From the NCBI GenBank assembly GCA_964503045.1, contig CAZCZI010000026.1, positions 22,903 to 86,902 of the forward strand: a stretch of DNA of 64,000 nucleotides. Reading direction: 5' to 3'. The stretch is from CAYZJR01 sp964503045. Its GTDB lineage: Bacteria; Cyanobacteriota; Vampirovibrionia; Obscuribacterales; Obscuribacteraceae. The position numbers and the translations under genes are program-made. Every line of letters begins with the position of its first letter. The first letter of the stretch is position 1. The notes below the pieces were generated by a model. It saw nothing but the letters and a program-made list of their open reading frames with translations, was not told the DNA's origin and ran no database searches. Positions 26,629-35,416 of the stretch are shown one piece after another.

Positions 26629-26646
26629 AATACATGGAATCAGCAG

Positions 26647-27252
26647 TCAGTTCTTCGACTCAATAGCCCGCCCGCAGCAACTGCACACCTCGGCAACCAC
26701 AGGTTGCTCGGCACGCGGCAGGGTGAACGCCACGCGCACAACCTCGCCGTCAACACTAATTCCGCAGGGCTGAAAGGTATTGTGAGAGACAACAATAGCA
26801 CCAGTGAGCGGCCGCGCACCGGATTTGGTGACAGTCAGAAGCGGCACATAGTACTCGGAGCCGGAGCGGTCGCGCCGTGGAACGACAGCCGTGGCGTCGT
26901 ACTCGCAAAGCAGATCGGCGTTGATAGCATCGGCAACTTCGTTGGAAAAGCGTTGAGCCATCTCCAGGTCCGGAAACGCGAAGACACTCATCTTCTCGCA
27001 TGTCTGCTCGCGAATGAAGTCGCGGAATATTTGCTTGCCGCAGTCGATCCAGTATTGAAGACTCTCGCGAAACTCGCTCCGCTCGTCTTTCAGACTCTGA
27101 AGAAAACCACGAAATGAAGAAGGATCGGGTTGGTTGCCACTATTGGAATTGGGCGATGTCATAATATTGAGAATTTTTCGGAGTTCCTCGCAGTTTCCCA
27201 AATCAGGTCGCAGCGCCAATCGCGAGGTAGTTTTCGGATGAAAAACTAGCAT
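26647..27252 (-). CDS. unknown soluble protein with C-terminal CxC..C motif
   Basis: A 201-residue protein from the ATG at 27252; an ATG at 27162 gives 171 residues and no start has a good ribosome site. An acidic helical part (50-100, with QYWIDCGKQIFRDFIREQTC) precedes a beta-rich part and a C-terminus EVCSCCGRAIESKN, a zinc-knuckle-like Cys cluster. It converges with the esterase, ending 19 bases after it. No family is recognised. Confidence 0.6.
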   Translation of the reverse strand: MLVFHPKTTSRLALRPDLGNCEELRKILNIMTSPNSNSGNQPDPSSFRGFLQSLKDERSEFRESLQYWIDCGKQIFRDFIREQTCEKMSVFAFPDLEMAQRFSNEVADAINADLLCEYDATAVVPRRDRSGSEYYVPLLTVTKSGARPLTGAIVVSHNTFQPCGISVDGEVVRVAFTLPRAEQPVVAEVCSCCGRAIESKN

Positions 27253-27886
27253 CAAGAGGGTCTTGCGTCGATGATTTCAAATACTTGCTGAGGAAGCTTG
27301 AGGAGGAACACCAAAACACTAAGGCAGACCTCAGGCTGATCGATAGGGCAATCACAGATTGTAGATCCGTGTAACGAAGACTGAGTTCACGCTAAGCTGC
27401 GAAGCACCGTCTAGGCAAACTCGCGCAAATCAAACGATGTGCGGATATTGGAAATACAACTCACATTTCTGTTCAAAACCCTACTGCTGTGAAGCATCGC
27501 GCTATCGGCGCTAGCACACTTTAAAGACCGGGGTTGCCAAGAGGCGGTCCTGATAAGGCTTGTCACCGCTCAAAATTTGCTGTGGATATCGTCGGGCGCG
27601 CCCGACATATCCCTAAAGCCTTGGAAAAATCACATGATATCTCTATTGAGATCCTGGCGCTTTGATCACTACCTTACTGATGTTCTTTCATCCACTTCCT
27701 TCCACCGAAATTTAAGCTCCAACACGTATCACAACCTCGATTCAGAGCAAACCTTGAGCTTTATAGGCTTTCTGTCTGAAAGTACCTGTGAGTTCTGGGC
27801 AAGTGATCGGGTTCGGAAGGCGAAGACCGGGATGAAGGATTCGTTCAACTTCTGAAATCTCAGAAACAACCGAAAGGAAGACTGAC
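27253..27886. other. intergenic stretch with a hairpin at 27584-27612
   Basis: GGATATC-GTCGGGCG pairs with CGCCCGACATATCC (one bulged base). The element is 274 bases upstream of the small gene at 27887. It may be a terminator or part of a long leader. Nothing else stands out; a 92-residue plus frame (27577-27855) ends just before the gene but lacks a ribosome site. Confidence 0.45.
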
Positions 27887-28141
27887 ATGAGCAACACCAA
27901 GCATACCGCTGCCGAGACCAAGGATGTCGCCCACGTGGCCGCTCAGGACGCCCGCCTCAACGAGGTGTTCGACCTGGCGACCAACCACGCGCGGACCGAG
28001 ATCAAGGGCAAGGACAACGCCGAGGCGACCGCCACGGCGACCCTGACCGTGACCGGCACCGACGGCGACGAGTGCGGCGTCAAGGCGTCCGTCACGCTGG
28101 GCACCACCCACGCGTGCGCGGCCGACAAGGCGAAGAAGTAA
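27887..28141 (+). CDS. small, strongly codon-biased protein, unknown
   Basis: An 84-residue protein rich in Ala, Thr, Lys and Asp. An amphipathic N-terminus (AETKDVAHVAAQDARLNEV) leads to a Thr/Ala repeat (AEATATATLTVTGTDGDEC) and a short C-terminus with a second Cys and two His. Nearly all codons end in G or C, much more than its neighbours, typical of very high expression. The ribosome site is AAAGGAAGACTGAC. A terminator follows at 28254. No membrane segment, and no family is recognised. Confidence 0.7.
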   Translation: MSNTKHTAAETKDVAHVAAQDARLNEVFDLATNHARTEIKGKDNAEATATATLTVTGTDGDECGVKASVTLGTTHACAADKAKK

Positions 28142-28253
28142 CTCGTTCGCTTCGGCGACCCAGGAACTCTGAGATGCGAAGGCAATAGCATCTTTTAGTT
28201 TCGCCGGATAAGAGAAATTTCGAGCTCGCAGCACGAACTCTACCGGCAACAAT

Positions 28254-28295
28254 GCTTCCGGGGATCCCGCCTTCGGATCCCCCGGAAGCGCTTTT
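28254..28295 (+). terminator. rho-independent terminator
   Basis: GCTTCCGGGGATCC pairs with GGATCC-CCCGGAAGC (one bulge) around a 7-base loop, followed by TTTT. It ends the 84-residue gene's transcript, 112 bases past its stop. Confidence 0.8.
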
Positions 28296-28476
28296 ATGAC
28301 GTTTTACCAGTGGTTTCACCGGCGGTGCCTGTGGAATCGAACCAGTTTGATGCTTAAGCCTCAAGAGATGCGCTTTGCGCGACACAAGCCCAGAGCTTAT
28401 CTCTTGGAGCTTTCATCACTTTGCGACTTTCAAAAAGAAAAACGGCGTGCTTTCAAGGCGCCCGGGAAGAATAGTC

Positions 28477-29478
28477 ATGAGAGAAATCGGCATGATGGGG
28501 GGCGCATTCAACCCCATTCACACCAGGCACCTCATGGTTGCCCAGAGTGCACTCGACCAGTTCAACCTGGAGAGGGTCTTGTTTGTTCCGAGCGGCGAAC
28601 CGCCTCACAAGAAGGCTGATTTGCTCGCCAAGGAACTCCGTTTCGAAATGGTGGCCGCGGCTGTGGCAGACAATCCACAGTTCGAAGCCTCCAGAATCGA
28701 AATCGACCGCCCAGGCATCACCTGGACAATCGATACTCTGAAAGAGCTCAAGGACAAGTACGGCGCCGGAGTCAGAATCAACTTCATCATCGGCGAAGAC
28801 AACCTGCCGATTCTGCGCGACTACAACCGTCGTGCCGAACTCCTGTCGCTGTGCCGGCTGCTTGTTTCCCCTCGGGAAACGGCTTCGCCTGCTCAGCTCG
28901 CGGAGTGGAAGCGTATTCTGCCTGAAGCCGACATCGAGATCATCGACTGCCCCGCCAACTTCGTGTCCAGCACGCTGATTCGCACCTGGATTCGTGGCGG
29001 CAAGTCGGTCAAGTACCTCGTCAACGAGCGCGTGCATCGCATCCTCGTCGACAGGCGGCACTACCTCGAGCCGCTGCCTCCCAAGCCTCCCAAGGTTCGC
29101 CTCATGGGCAAGATTCGCAAGTGGCTGTGGCAACACAAAACCTTGCGCGTCGGCTGGATGGCGTCCGCGTTCGGCATCACCATTGCCTCGCTTGCCACCC
29201 TCATCGCCTCCATCTTCCACGCACCTCTTTTGGTGCTGGGACTGATCGCGACGGTGAGCTTTGCCTCGATGTTTGCCTTCGGAGTTCGCTCCGAGAGCCG
29301 CAAGGCAGAGCCTACCAGACGCAGCAACGTCGAAGGCGCATGGCTCGGCACACTCTTCGGAGCAGCGCTGATCATCTCGGGAGCGCTCACGGCCTTTGGT
29401 CTTACGGGCAACATCGCGCTTTTCGGCGCACTGTTCCTCGCGTTGTACATCGCACTCGGGTTCGAACTGGGCTCTTAA
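28477..29478 (+). CDS. nadD: nicotinate-nucleotide adenylyltransferase fused to a C-terminal membrane domain
   Basis: A 333-residue protein from the ATG at 28477 after GGGAAGAATAGTC; a longer frame opens at 28375 without a ribosome site. Residues 1-195 are a NadD-type nucleotidyltransferase: GGAFNPIHTRHL (8-19), FVPSGEPPHK (36-45), and SSTLIR (164-169) followed by GKSVKYLV. It should adenylate nicotinate mononucleotide in NAD synthesis. Beyond the usual end of the family (about 190-220 residues), a Pro-rich linker (ELPPKPPKVR region, near 199-207) leads into about 125 residues with four hydrophobic segments (226-246, 248-270, 290-308, 311-330). This fusion would tether the enzyme to the inner membrane and is unusual for NadD. 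Confidence 0.85.
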   Translation: MREIGMMGGAFNPIHTRHLMVAQSALDQFNLERVLFVPSGEPPHKKADLLAKELRFEMVAAAVADNPQFEASRIEIDRPGITWTIDTLKELKDKYGAGVRINFIIGEDNLPILRDYNRRAELLSLCRLLVSPRETASPAQLAEWKRILPEADIEIIDCPANFVSSTLIRTWIRGGKSVKYLVNERVHRILVDRRHYLEPLPPKPPKVRLMGKIRKWLWQHKTLRVGWMASAFGITIASLATLIASIFHAPLLVLGLIATVSFASMFAFGVRSESRKAEPTRRSNVEGAWLGTLFGAALIISGALTAFGLTGNIALFGALFLALYIALGFELGS

Positions 29479-29644
29479 TTCGAAAACAAAAGGCTGCGAC
29501 CGATGACGCCAAACGGCGCATCGCCTCTCAGTCTTTTGTTCTTGGCTCAGCTTTTACGACATCGCATAGTATGAAGAGATTCGAACTTCGGCTGCACTCG
29601 ATGTTGTTTGCGTTTATTGAGAAACGTTTGAAAGAGTTTTCTGC

Positions 29645-31381
29645 TTATTGTTTCTTCAATGCGTTCTCGATTCCCGCCTGCTTGAAGCCAGGACTGGCCC
29701 AAGTTCCACGCAACGTCGCATTTGCACCAATGGTGTAAATCATGACGCAAGGAAATCCATTCAACTCGAAAGCGCTTGCAAAAAACTGTCCCGATAGAAT
29801 CGCAGGTCCAGAGAATTCACGCCCATCGTTGAGTTTCCATTTGGCGCTGTACGCTTCACCGTCTTTGGCGATAGTGAGCGTGCCTTGATACTTTGTTTTC
29901 CACTGACCGTCCACCGAATACGTTCCAACAATGTCCGGTTCGAAGCTTTCTGCTGGCGGGTCTCCAGATGGTGTCTTTGTTTTGTCTTGTGAAGTAAGCC
30001 AACGCTTCACCACATGGCCTTTCAGTTTCTTGTTTGTTCCTGACAGCAGTTCGAAACGATTGCCTTTACTCCATCTTGTAATTACAACACCTAGGTTCTT
30101 TGCTTGGCTCAAGTAGGCCATTGCCATCACCGAGGTGCAACCGCGCATGCCGGTGCCCAATATCTTCTCACCGGACAAACACTTCCATGTCACGGCGTAA
30201 ACACCGCGATCAACATAATCAACTTCCATGGTGGCGGGCACGTCATGTCCATCAAAGTCGTACGTTGTCTCATACTGACCGCTAAACGCCGGAAAGTCCT
30301 CAAAGCGCTTCGCTTCGACCAGGGCAAGATTTTCATCAGCGACGTGAGGCGCGAGCTCATTTACCTTCTCGAGCATTGCCTTTGCTTCGTCCCACTTCTT
30401 CTGTTGACGCAACGCGTCGGCGACAGCCAACTGGACGGCAACATTGTCGGGGTTGAGCTCAAGAGCCTTTCGATACGCGGCTTCGCCACGAATCATACTG
30501 CCCTGCCCGCAAAGGCAATTGCCGAGATTGAACCATGCATACCAAGCTCTTGGATTGAGCTTCGTCGCACGCTCGTACAAATTGATGGCCTCTTGGAGCA
30601 TTCCTCTTTTTTCGAAAATCTCTGCCGAAAAATAGAAGAGCGCTACATCAGGTTGTATCTTTTCCCCTTCGGCAATCGCTTTGAGCGCTTCTGTGTAGTT
30701 ACCGAGCTCAGCATTACCGAATGCAATAACGCCAAATGTATGCGGCGACTTATTGCCGGCATTGTAAGCGAGTTTGGCATCAGCAAAAGCACCTTTGGTA
30801 TCACCCAATACACGCTTAGCATCGCCGCGCAGAGAGTAGCACACCCCCACGTCGAAATTCTTACCGATTGCATAGTTGCAATCATCGATAAGGGACTTCA
30901 TCTCCTCCTTGTTGTCCCGCTCGGCGAAAACCTCTGCGCGCATCACGCGCACACTAGGATCGACAGGATCGATTGCCACCGCCTGATCGCAATCCCTCAA
31001 AGCACCAACGTTATTGTGCAGCTGCTTCTTCGTCTTGGCACGGTACAAAAGCGAAAAAGTGTCAGTTGGAGTAAGAAACAATGCGGCGTCGAAATCTTCG
31101 AGAGCGCCAGGGAAGTTTCTCAAATCGAACTTTACCTTCGCTCGGCTTCGGTAGCCGTTGGAGTTTTTCGGATCGATGCGCAGAGCTTCTGTGTAGGCTG
31201 CAATAGCCCCTTTCTTGTCGCCTTTTTTTTCGAGTTCCATGCCGCGAAAGATAGCCTGATTCGATTTGTCCTCCGGCACCAGTGCTACAGCCGTGCCCAT
31301 GCCATGGCAAAGGAGACCGCTAAGTGCAACTACTGCAACAACAATTTTTATTCGCGATTTCACTGTAGCAACGCTCTCCAA
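29645..31381 (-). CDS. exported tetratricopeptide protein with a C-terminal beta domain (tandem copy 2)
   Basis: A 578-residue protein with a signal peptide (about 1-33), then roughly ten TPR-like units (45-350; for example KGAIAAYTEALRIDPKN and AEAAYRKALELNPDN type repeats). Two C-terminal beta-rich units follow: one with FSGQYETTYDFDGHDVPAT, the other VGTYSVDGQWKTKYQGTLTI ending near RGTWASPGF. The partner gene lies 10 bases upstream and has the same layout, so these are recent tandem paralogues in one operon. TPRs bind protein partners; the C-terminal unit looks like a small binding or enzyme fold of unknown type. Probably periplasmic. Confidence 0.85.
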   Translation of the reverse strand: MESVATVKSRIKIVVAVVALSGLLCHGMGTAVALVPEDKSNQAIFRGMELEKKGDKKGAIAAYTEALRIDPKNSNGYRSRAKVKFDLRNFPGALEDFDAALFLTPTDTFSLLYRAKTKKQLHNNVGALRDCDQAVAIDPVDPSVRVMRAEVFAERDNKEEMKSLIDDCNYAIGKNFDVGVCYSLRGDAKRVLGDTKGAFADAKLAYNAGNKSPHTFGVIAFGNAELGNYTEALKAIAEGEKIQPDVALFYFSAEIFEKRGMLQEAINLYERATKLNPRAWYAWFNLGNCLCGQGSMIRGEAAYRKALELNPDNVAVQLAVADALRQQKKWDEAKAMLEKVNELAPHVADENLALVEAKRFEDFPAFSGQYETTYDFDGHDVPATMEVDYVDRGVYAVTWKCLSGEKILGTGMRGCTSVMAMAYLSQAKNLGVVITRWSKGNRFELLSGTNKKLKGHVVKRWLTSQDKTKTPSGDPPAESFEPDIVGTYSVDGQWKTKYQGTLTIAKDGEAYSAKWKLNDGREFSGPAILSGQFFASAFELNGFPCVMIYTIGANATLRGTWASPGFKQAGIENALKKQ

Positions 31382-31391
31382 GCAAAAAGAA

Positions 31392-33146
31392 TTACTTACT
31401 GGGTTTTGGCATTTTGAACGCAGTCTCGACGAGCGGCAGCTTCACGCCTGTCTGAATCAGAGGAGTCGCCATTCCTGGCGAAGCCCAGACACCACGTAGA
31501 TCGCCACTAAGATTGGCAGAGTACATAATCACCGCAGGTTTGTTGGAGGAAGTTTTGAATGCACATGCAAGAAAGTAGCCGGTGATCAAACCAGGGCCTT
31601 CGTACTTGCTTCCTCCTTCAATGTCCCATTTGCAATTGTAGGTTTCTTTGATCTTGGTTATGGTCAACTTCCCTTTGTATTTCTTGCCGTCAGCATCACC
31701 TGTGATGTCATAGACACCACAAAAGTTCGCCTCAGGTTGCTGATACGTGGGAGGCAAAATGTTTGTCTCCGGCAAGCGAAGCCACTTAAACTTGACCACG
31801 CCAGGGGTTGCGGTGCCTGTGCTATTTGAAGCAAACGCTTTGTCACTGGCTCCCAACAACAACACTTCAAGATTGCCGCTAGTTTCATAGGCAGCCGCCA
31901 AGAAATTTTCATAGGTGCGAATACCTACTCCTTCAGCCTTTTCCTTCGAGTCTTCGCCGCTCAATTTGACCTTATAGATATCGTTGTTCAAATACTCGAC
32001 GTCTAGATTCGCTGGTTTGTATCCCTTCTTAGTTGCGATCTCGGACTGGTAAGACCCGCTAAACAGAGGCGTGGGCTCTGTTTTCTTAGCTTGATACTGC
32101 GCCAAATCATCAGCGAGCAAATCCAACCTTCCCTTTTCCTTTGCTATCGCCTGAGCCTTTTCGAATGGCTCACGAGCTTCGTCAAATCTGCCTTGTTGTC
32201 GCAAATTGCAGGCAAGGCAGGCAATAGGAGCCATACCCTTTGAATTTAGTTCAACCGCTTTTCTGTATGCTTTTTCCGCTTCGGACTTGTTTTCAAACTG
32301 GTTGGAATGACCGATGTAGAGCCACGCTGCGGCAGCATCTTCAGAGGTGGGGTCGACTTTGACAATATGCTCCAGAAGACGAGCGGAGTCGTAGGTGAGC
32401 CCTCTTCTGTATAAGGTTTTGCCGATCTTGAGATAAACATCCGTCTCTTTCGGGCACCGAGTTCGGTAGTCCGCAAGCATCTGGTCAGCAGAGACATAGT
32501 CTCCAAGCTCGAAGGCATTGACAATTATGTTGTACATGGCATTTGTATTTTTTGGATTGGCATGTACTGCATCAAAACCATCGTAGATTGCCTGGTTTAG
32601 TTCTCCGAGCTTGACTTTGGCGATGGCACGGTTGTTGTACGATTTGTCCAACTTGACCTTGAGGCGAATAGCTTCGGTCAGATCATCAATCGCTTTCTCC
32701 AACTCCTTCGGATTGTCGCTAGTGCACAGAAGCCGTCCGCGATCGCAGCGTGCCATTCCGTTTTCAGGATCTACCCTGATTACTTCATTGAGATCGTTCA
32801 TAGCACCCAAAAGGTCACCGGTGCTGTATCGACAAACCGCTCGGTTATATCTGATGTCCGTGTTATCAGGCTTCTTATCCAATACAAAGTCGAAGTCTGT
32901 TTTGGCTCCGGCGAAGTCGTCAGTGTTGAATTTGACAATGCCACGATACTGGTGGCAAGTTACATTACTTGGCTCGAGCTTGACGGCCGCGTCAAACGCT
33001 TGAAGGGCGCCCTTCAAGTCATTGCCCTCGAAGCACTTTTTGCCTTTTGCAAGTTGATCTGCTGCTGTTTGTGCATTCGCTGCCACGCCGAAAAACAACG
33101 AGCAACACGAAATGAAGATACCAGCCAAAGCAATTCGTTTGTTCAT
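31392..33146 (-). CDS. exported tetratricopeptide protein with a C-terminal beta domain (tandem copy 1)
   Basis: A 584-residue protein from the ATG at 33146 after CTGGAGCTTTTGTC; the frame could open 51 residues earlier, but a terminator lies there. Signal peptide 1-25 (ending NAQTA). TPR-like repeats fill about 30-350 (for example GALQAFDAAVKLEPSNV). The C-terminal region has units reading FSGSYQSEIATKKGYKPAN and FCGVYDITGDADGKKYKG, ending RGVWASPGM. The same residues recur in the downstream paralogue, for example RG-WASPG at the end of both. The unit Y-G-tripeptide then KY-G-LTI is repeated in both halves of each C-terminus. Function unknown. Confidence 0.85.
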   Translation of the reverse strand: MNKRIALAGIFISCCSLFFGVAANAQTAADQLAKGKKCFEGNDLKGALQAFDAAVKLEPSNVTCHQYRGIVKFNTDDFAGAKTDFDFVLDKKPDNTDIRYNRAVCRYSTGDLLGAMNDLNEVIRVDPENGMARCDRGRLLCTSDNPKELEKAIDDLTEAIRLKVKLDKSYNNRAIAKVKLGELNQAIYDGFDAVHANPKNTNAMYNIIVNAFELGDYVSADQMLADYRTRCPKETDVYLKIGKTLYRRGLTYDSARLLEHIVKVDPTSEDAAAAWLYIGHSNQFENKSEAEKAYRKAVELNSKGMAPIACLACNLRQQGRFDEAREPFEKAQAIAKEKGRLDLLADDLAQYQAKKTEPTPLFSGSYQSEIATKKGYKPANLDVEYLNNDIYKVKLSGEDSKEKAEGVGIRTYENFLAAAYETSGNLEVLLLGASDKAFASNSTGTATPGVVKFKWLRLPETNILPPTYQQPEANFCGVYDITGDADGKKYKGKLTITKIKETYNCKWDIEGGSKYEGPGLITGYFLACAFKTSSNKPAVIMYSANLSGDLRGVWASPGMATPLIQTGVKLPLVETAFKMPKPSK

Positions 33147-33256
33147 GACAAAAGCTCCAGACCTAGCCGGAACCCTTATACCACATAGGACTTGCAAAGA
33201 CTGTAAGCCGCATGCTACAAAGCATAGTAGCGCCACATTCAAAACAAAACGCCGAA

Positions 33257-33286
33257 GTCCGGAGCACCACTTGCGGTGCTCCGGAC
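33257..33286 (-). terminator. perfect 12-base hairpin
   Basis: GTCCGGAGCACC, six bases, GGTGCTCCGGAC. It lies 52 bases after the stop of the small membrane gene at 33338 on the minus strand and is followed by a T-rich stretch (CGTTTTGTTTTG) in that direction. It separates that gene from the TPR pair and argues against the longer start of the TPR gene. Confidence 0.8.
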
Positions 33287-33337
33287 TCATGCAGATCAAG
33301 TACTGAAAGAATCGTTCACGACTGAGGACGTGCTTCC

Positions 33338-33577
33338 TTACTGCCGGGGCTGAAACGTGGACAGAAGCAAGACGATAACCGCAATAGCGGCAACGACCGG
33401 CAAGATCGACATCTGAAAGTACATCGATACGAGACCGACAGCCGTGATGCCGGCGGCCTTGAGCCCCAGGTCGAAATTGTGGTCGAGACCAGATCGCTTG
33501 CGCGAGAACTCCTTGAGAGTAACGAGAAAAGAGACGGCAAGAAGAACGATGAGCGCGACGAGCATGATGGACGCCAT
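33338..33577 (-). CDS. small membrane protein, unknown
   Basis: A 79-residue protein from the ATG at 33577 after AATGGGGTCATC; an earlier start would add 14 residues. Two hydrophobic segments (2-19 and 37-73, the latter long enough for two helices) with a basic linker (KEFSRKRSGLDHNFD). It is last in the small minus-strand set with 33647-34051 and 34174-34680. No family is recognised. Confidence 0.65.
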   Translation of the reverse strand: MASIMLVALIVLLAVSFLVTLKEFSRKRSGLDHNFDLGLKAAGITAVGLVSMYFQMSILPVVAAIAVIVLLLSTFQPRQ

Positions 33578-33646
33578 GATGACCCCATTTGAAAAAGTTC
33601 GAGTCGAGTGTCGTGTCAAAGAATCGGCTGGAGAGACGCCCAGCCC

Positions 33647-34051
33647 TTACTGCAGCATCTCTTTAGCAACCTTGTCGTAAGGCAGCGCCGCACGCGTTGT
33701 GTCGATCAAGTCCAGCAACCCCTCACAGCGCTCGGCGACCTCCTTGAACTTGGTTTTGCTGTCGCCACCAAGAGAGTGGTACCACTCGATAGTGGCAAAG
33801 GCAGCCAGCCACAAGAAGGCGTCGTGTGCACACGACAATGCGATGTGCAACGACGAGGTTTCACGACTGACAATGCGGATGCAGACAGCATCACGAACCG
33901 TGGATTGAACCAACTCGATTTCGCCTGAGACCTTCGAAAAAACTTCTAGCGAGTCCGATTTCGACGAACGCAGAAGGACGATGCCCTCACGCAGCCCCGT
34001 GCGAATCGATTCGATAGTGTCAATGATTTGGGCAAGGAGAATGTTTTCCAT
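33647..34051 (-). CDS. small soluble helical protein, unknown
   Basis: A 134-residue protein from the ATG at 34051 after GAAGGAGGTGGGCA, a near-perfect ribosome site. Helical and charged throughout, with TGLREGIVLLRSSKSDS and a C-terminal GLLDLIDTTRAALPYDKVAKE. It has two Cys in the middle and no membrane segment. It lies 51 bases downstream of the 24-residue peptide and is probably in the same transcript. Unknown family. Confidence 0.7.
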   Translation of the reverse strand: MENILLAQIIDTIESIRTGLREGIVLLRSSKSDSLEVFSKVSGEIELVQSTVRDAVCIRIVSRETSSLHIALSCAHDAFLWLAAFATIEWYHSLGGDSKTKFKEVAERCEGLLDLIDTTRAALPYDKVAKEMLQ

Positions 34052-34102
34052 TGCCCACCTCCTTCGATGTGCCTGGCGACAAAAATACAATTGTCAGGCA
34101 CG

Positions 34103-34177
34103 TTAGAGGCAGTCGTCGTCCGTGTACCAGATGACAGCTGCCATGACTATGACGAATAAGACAAACTTGAGAATCAT
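34103..34177 (-). CDS. 24-residue membrane microprotein, translationally coupled
   Basis: ATG at 34177 overlaps the stop of the upstream gene by four bases (ATGA). The product is a single hydrophobic segment (MILKFVLFVIVMAAVIWY) with an acidic tail (TDDDCL). The overlap, the clean membrane helix and the short acidic end make it likely real despite its size. It may be a regulator or subunit of a membrane complex; nothing more can be said from sequence. Confidence 0.6.
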   Translation of the reverse strand: MILKFVLFVIVMAAVIWYTDDDCL

Positions 34178-34680
34178 TTCTGAGACTTCGTGGTGGTGCG
34201 GCGTCTGCCGGTGGTCTCGCAAGAATTGGCAGAAGTCGTGTCGTCGGCAGGTCCGAGTTCTTGGTACTCGTAGATAGCCTGTTCACCGCCTTCATGGCGT
34301 ACCAAAACAAACTTGTCGGTTACCCATTGCAGTATGGTTGCGCGTGCATCCATCCGGCGATTGCAAGAGTCCGGGTGCCAATTGCAAGCGCGAGCAGCAT
34401 CATCCTGAAGCCTCACGACAATGACTGCACGCCCCGGTCTTACTTCCAACCAGGACAGCACGCGCGTAAGCTCGTACGCCGCATATGGCGCGGTCTCGCC
34501 GTTGGTATGGCGTACAAACCAGAGTCCACTTCGGCCGTGCTGCGGGATGTAGCTAGCGACATTGCCGGTGACACCGAGCGTTCGGCGCGCCAACAAGTCT
34601 TGATTGGGTTTCACGTCCAAAAGCGGCAGCAAACGAACAACCGCCACCGGAAGTGACACCATAATTTCGCTTTCTTTCAT
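34174..34680 (-). CDS. unknown protein with two copies of a small beta module
   Basis: A 168-residue protein from the ATG at 34680 after TTAGGAGCACA. Two related stretches, GLWFVRHTNGETAPYAAYEL and KFVLVRHEGGEQAIYEYQEL, share V-R-H-x-x-G-E-x-A-x-Y-x-x-x-E-L, consistent with a duplicated SH3-like or KOW-like beta module. The C-terminus is polar and disordered (SANSCETTGRRRTTTKSQK). It is first in a minus-strand set with the 24-residue peptide and the 134-residue protein. Function unknown. Confidence 0.65.
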   Translation of the reverse strand: MKESEIMVSLPVAVVRLLPLLDVKPNQDLLARRTLGVTGNVASYIPQHGRSGLWFVRHTNGETAPYAAYELTRVLSWLEVRPGRAVIVVRLQDDAARACNWHPDSCNRRMDARATILQWVTDKFVLVRHEGGEQAIYEYQELGPADDTTSANSCETTGRRRTTTKSQK

Positions 34681-35416
34681 TGTGCTCCTAAAACTGCACT
34701 CACCCGTCGCACCCGAGTGCGAAGGAAATGAGCAGCAGATAGATGGCAGAAGATTACGTTGTTAGGGTTTTGAGTTATGACAAAGAAGAAGAAAACATGA
34801 CTCGAGTCGAACACAAAGAGTCACGATCAGGCAATGAATCTCAGGCTTATTGACAGCCTTTGAAGAAGATTTTGCGCAATTACAGCTTGCGCAACTGGCA
34901 CCATATTCGATACCACGCTCAAGTTGGAATATCCTGGGTGGGAAGCCCAGGCTAAGCAGTTCAACAGGCTGACGATAGTCGTCCAGACGTGAAAAAATCG
35001 TGCAACTAATTGGTGCGAATCAATCAATCGAATTGCCCTTGTTGCGATATTGCGAACCCTAGCGCAAGCTCTGCAACCTCAACCCGCAAGCCGCGTCAGT
35101 TTGCATTACTTCATTTAGTCGATCAAATGATCACTTCAATAGCACACCAGTCAATCGTTCTCATGAGTTTCTAGTGCGACGTGCTCATTTGATTCACCCT
35201 TTACATCTCCATAAGGTTAGTAGTTCTCAGTTTCTCTCCAGACACACAAGGCAACTTCCTCAAACAGTAATTGCCAGCCCCAGTAAATAGTCTGCAATCG
35301 CATCGGGCGCTTGCATGTGCGGACACGCGCAGTGGTCTTTCCCGGATGACCAAACGACGTTATTTGCTGGGGTTTCGTGTCTTCGATCAACCTCTACCGA
35401 AAGGGGCATCAGTAGT
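34681..35416. other. divergent intergenic region
   Basis: About 735 bases. AT-rich, no gene I can support and no notable repeat. It should contain the promoters of the minus-strand small-gene set and of the nitroreductase operon. Confidence 0.4.

Noticed and set aside
28310..28350. GGTTCGATTCC on the minus strand, resembling a tRNA T-arm
   Set aside because: No matching 7-base acceptor stem or anticodon arm at the required distance, and the T stem does not pair.
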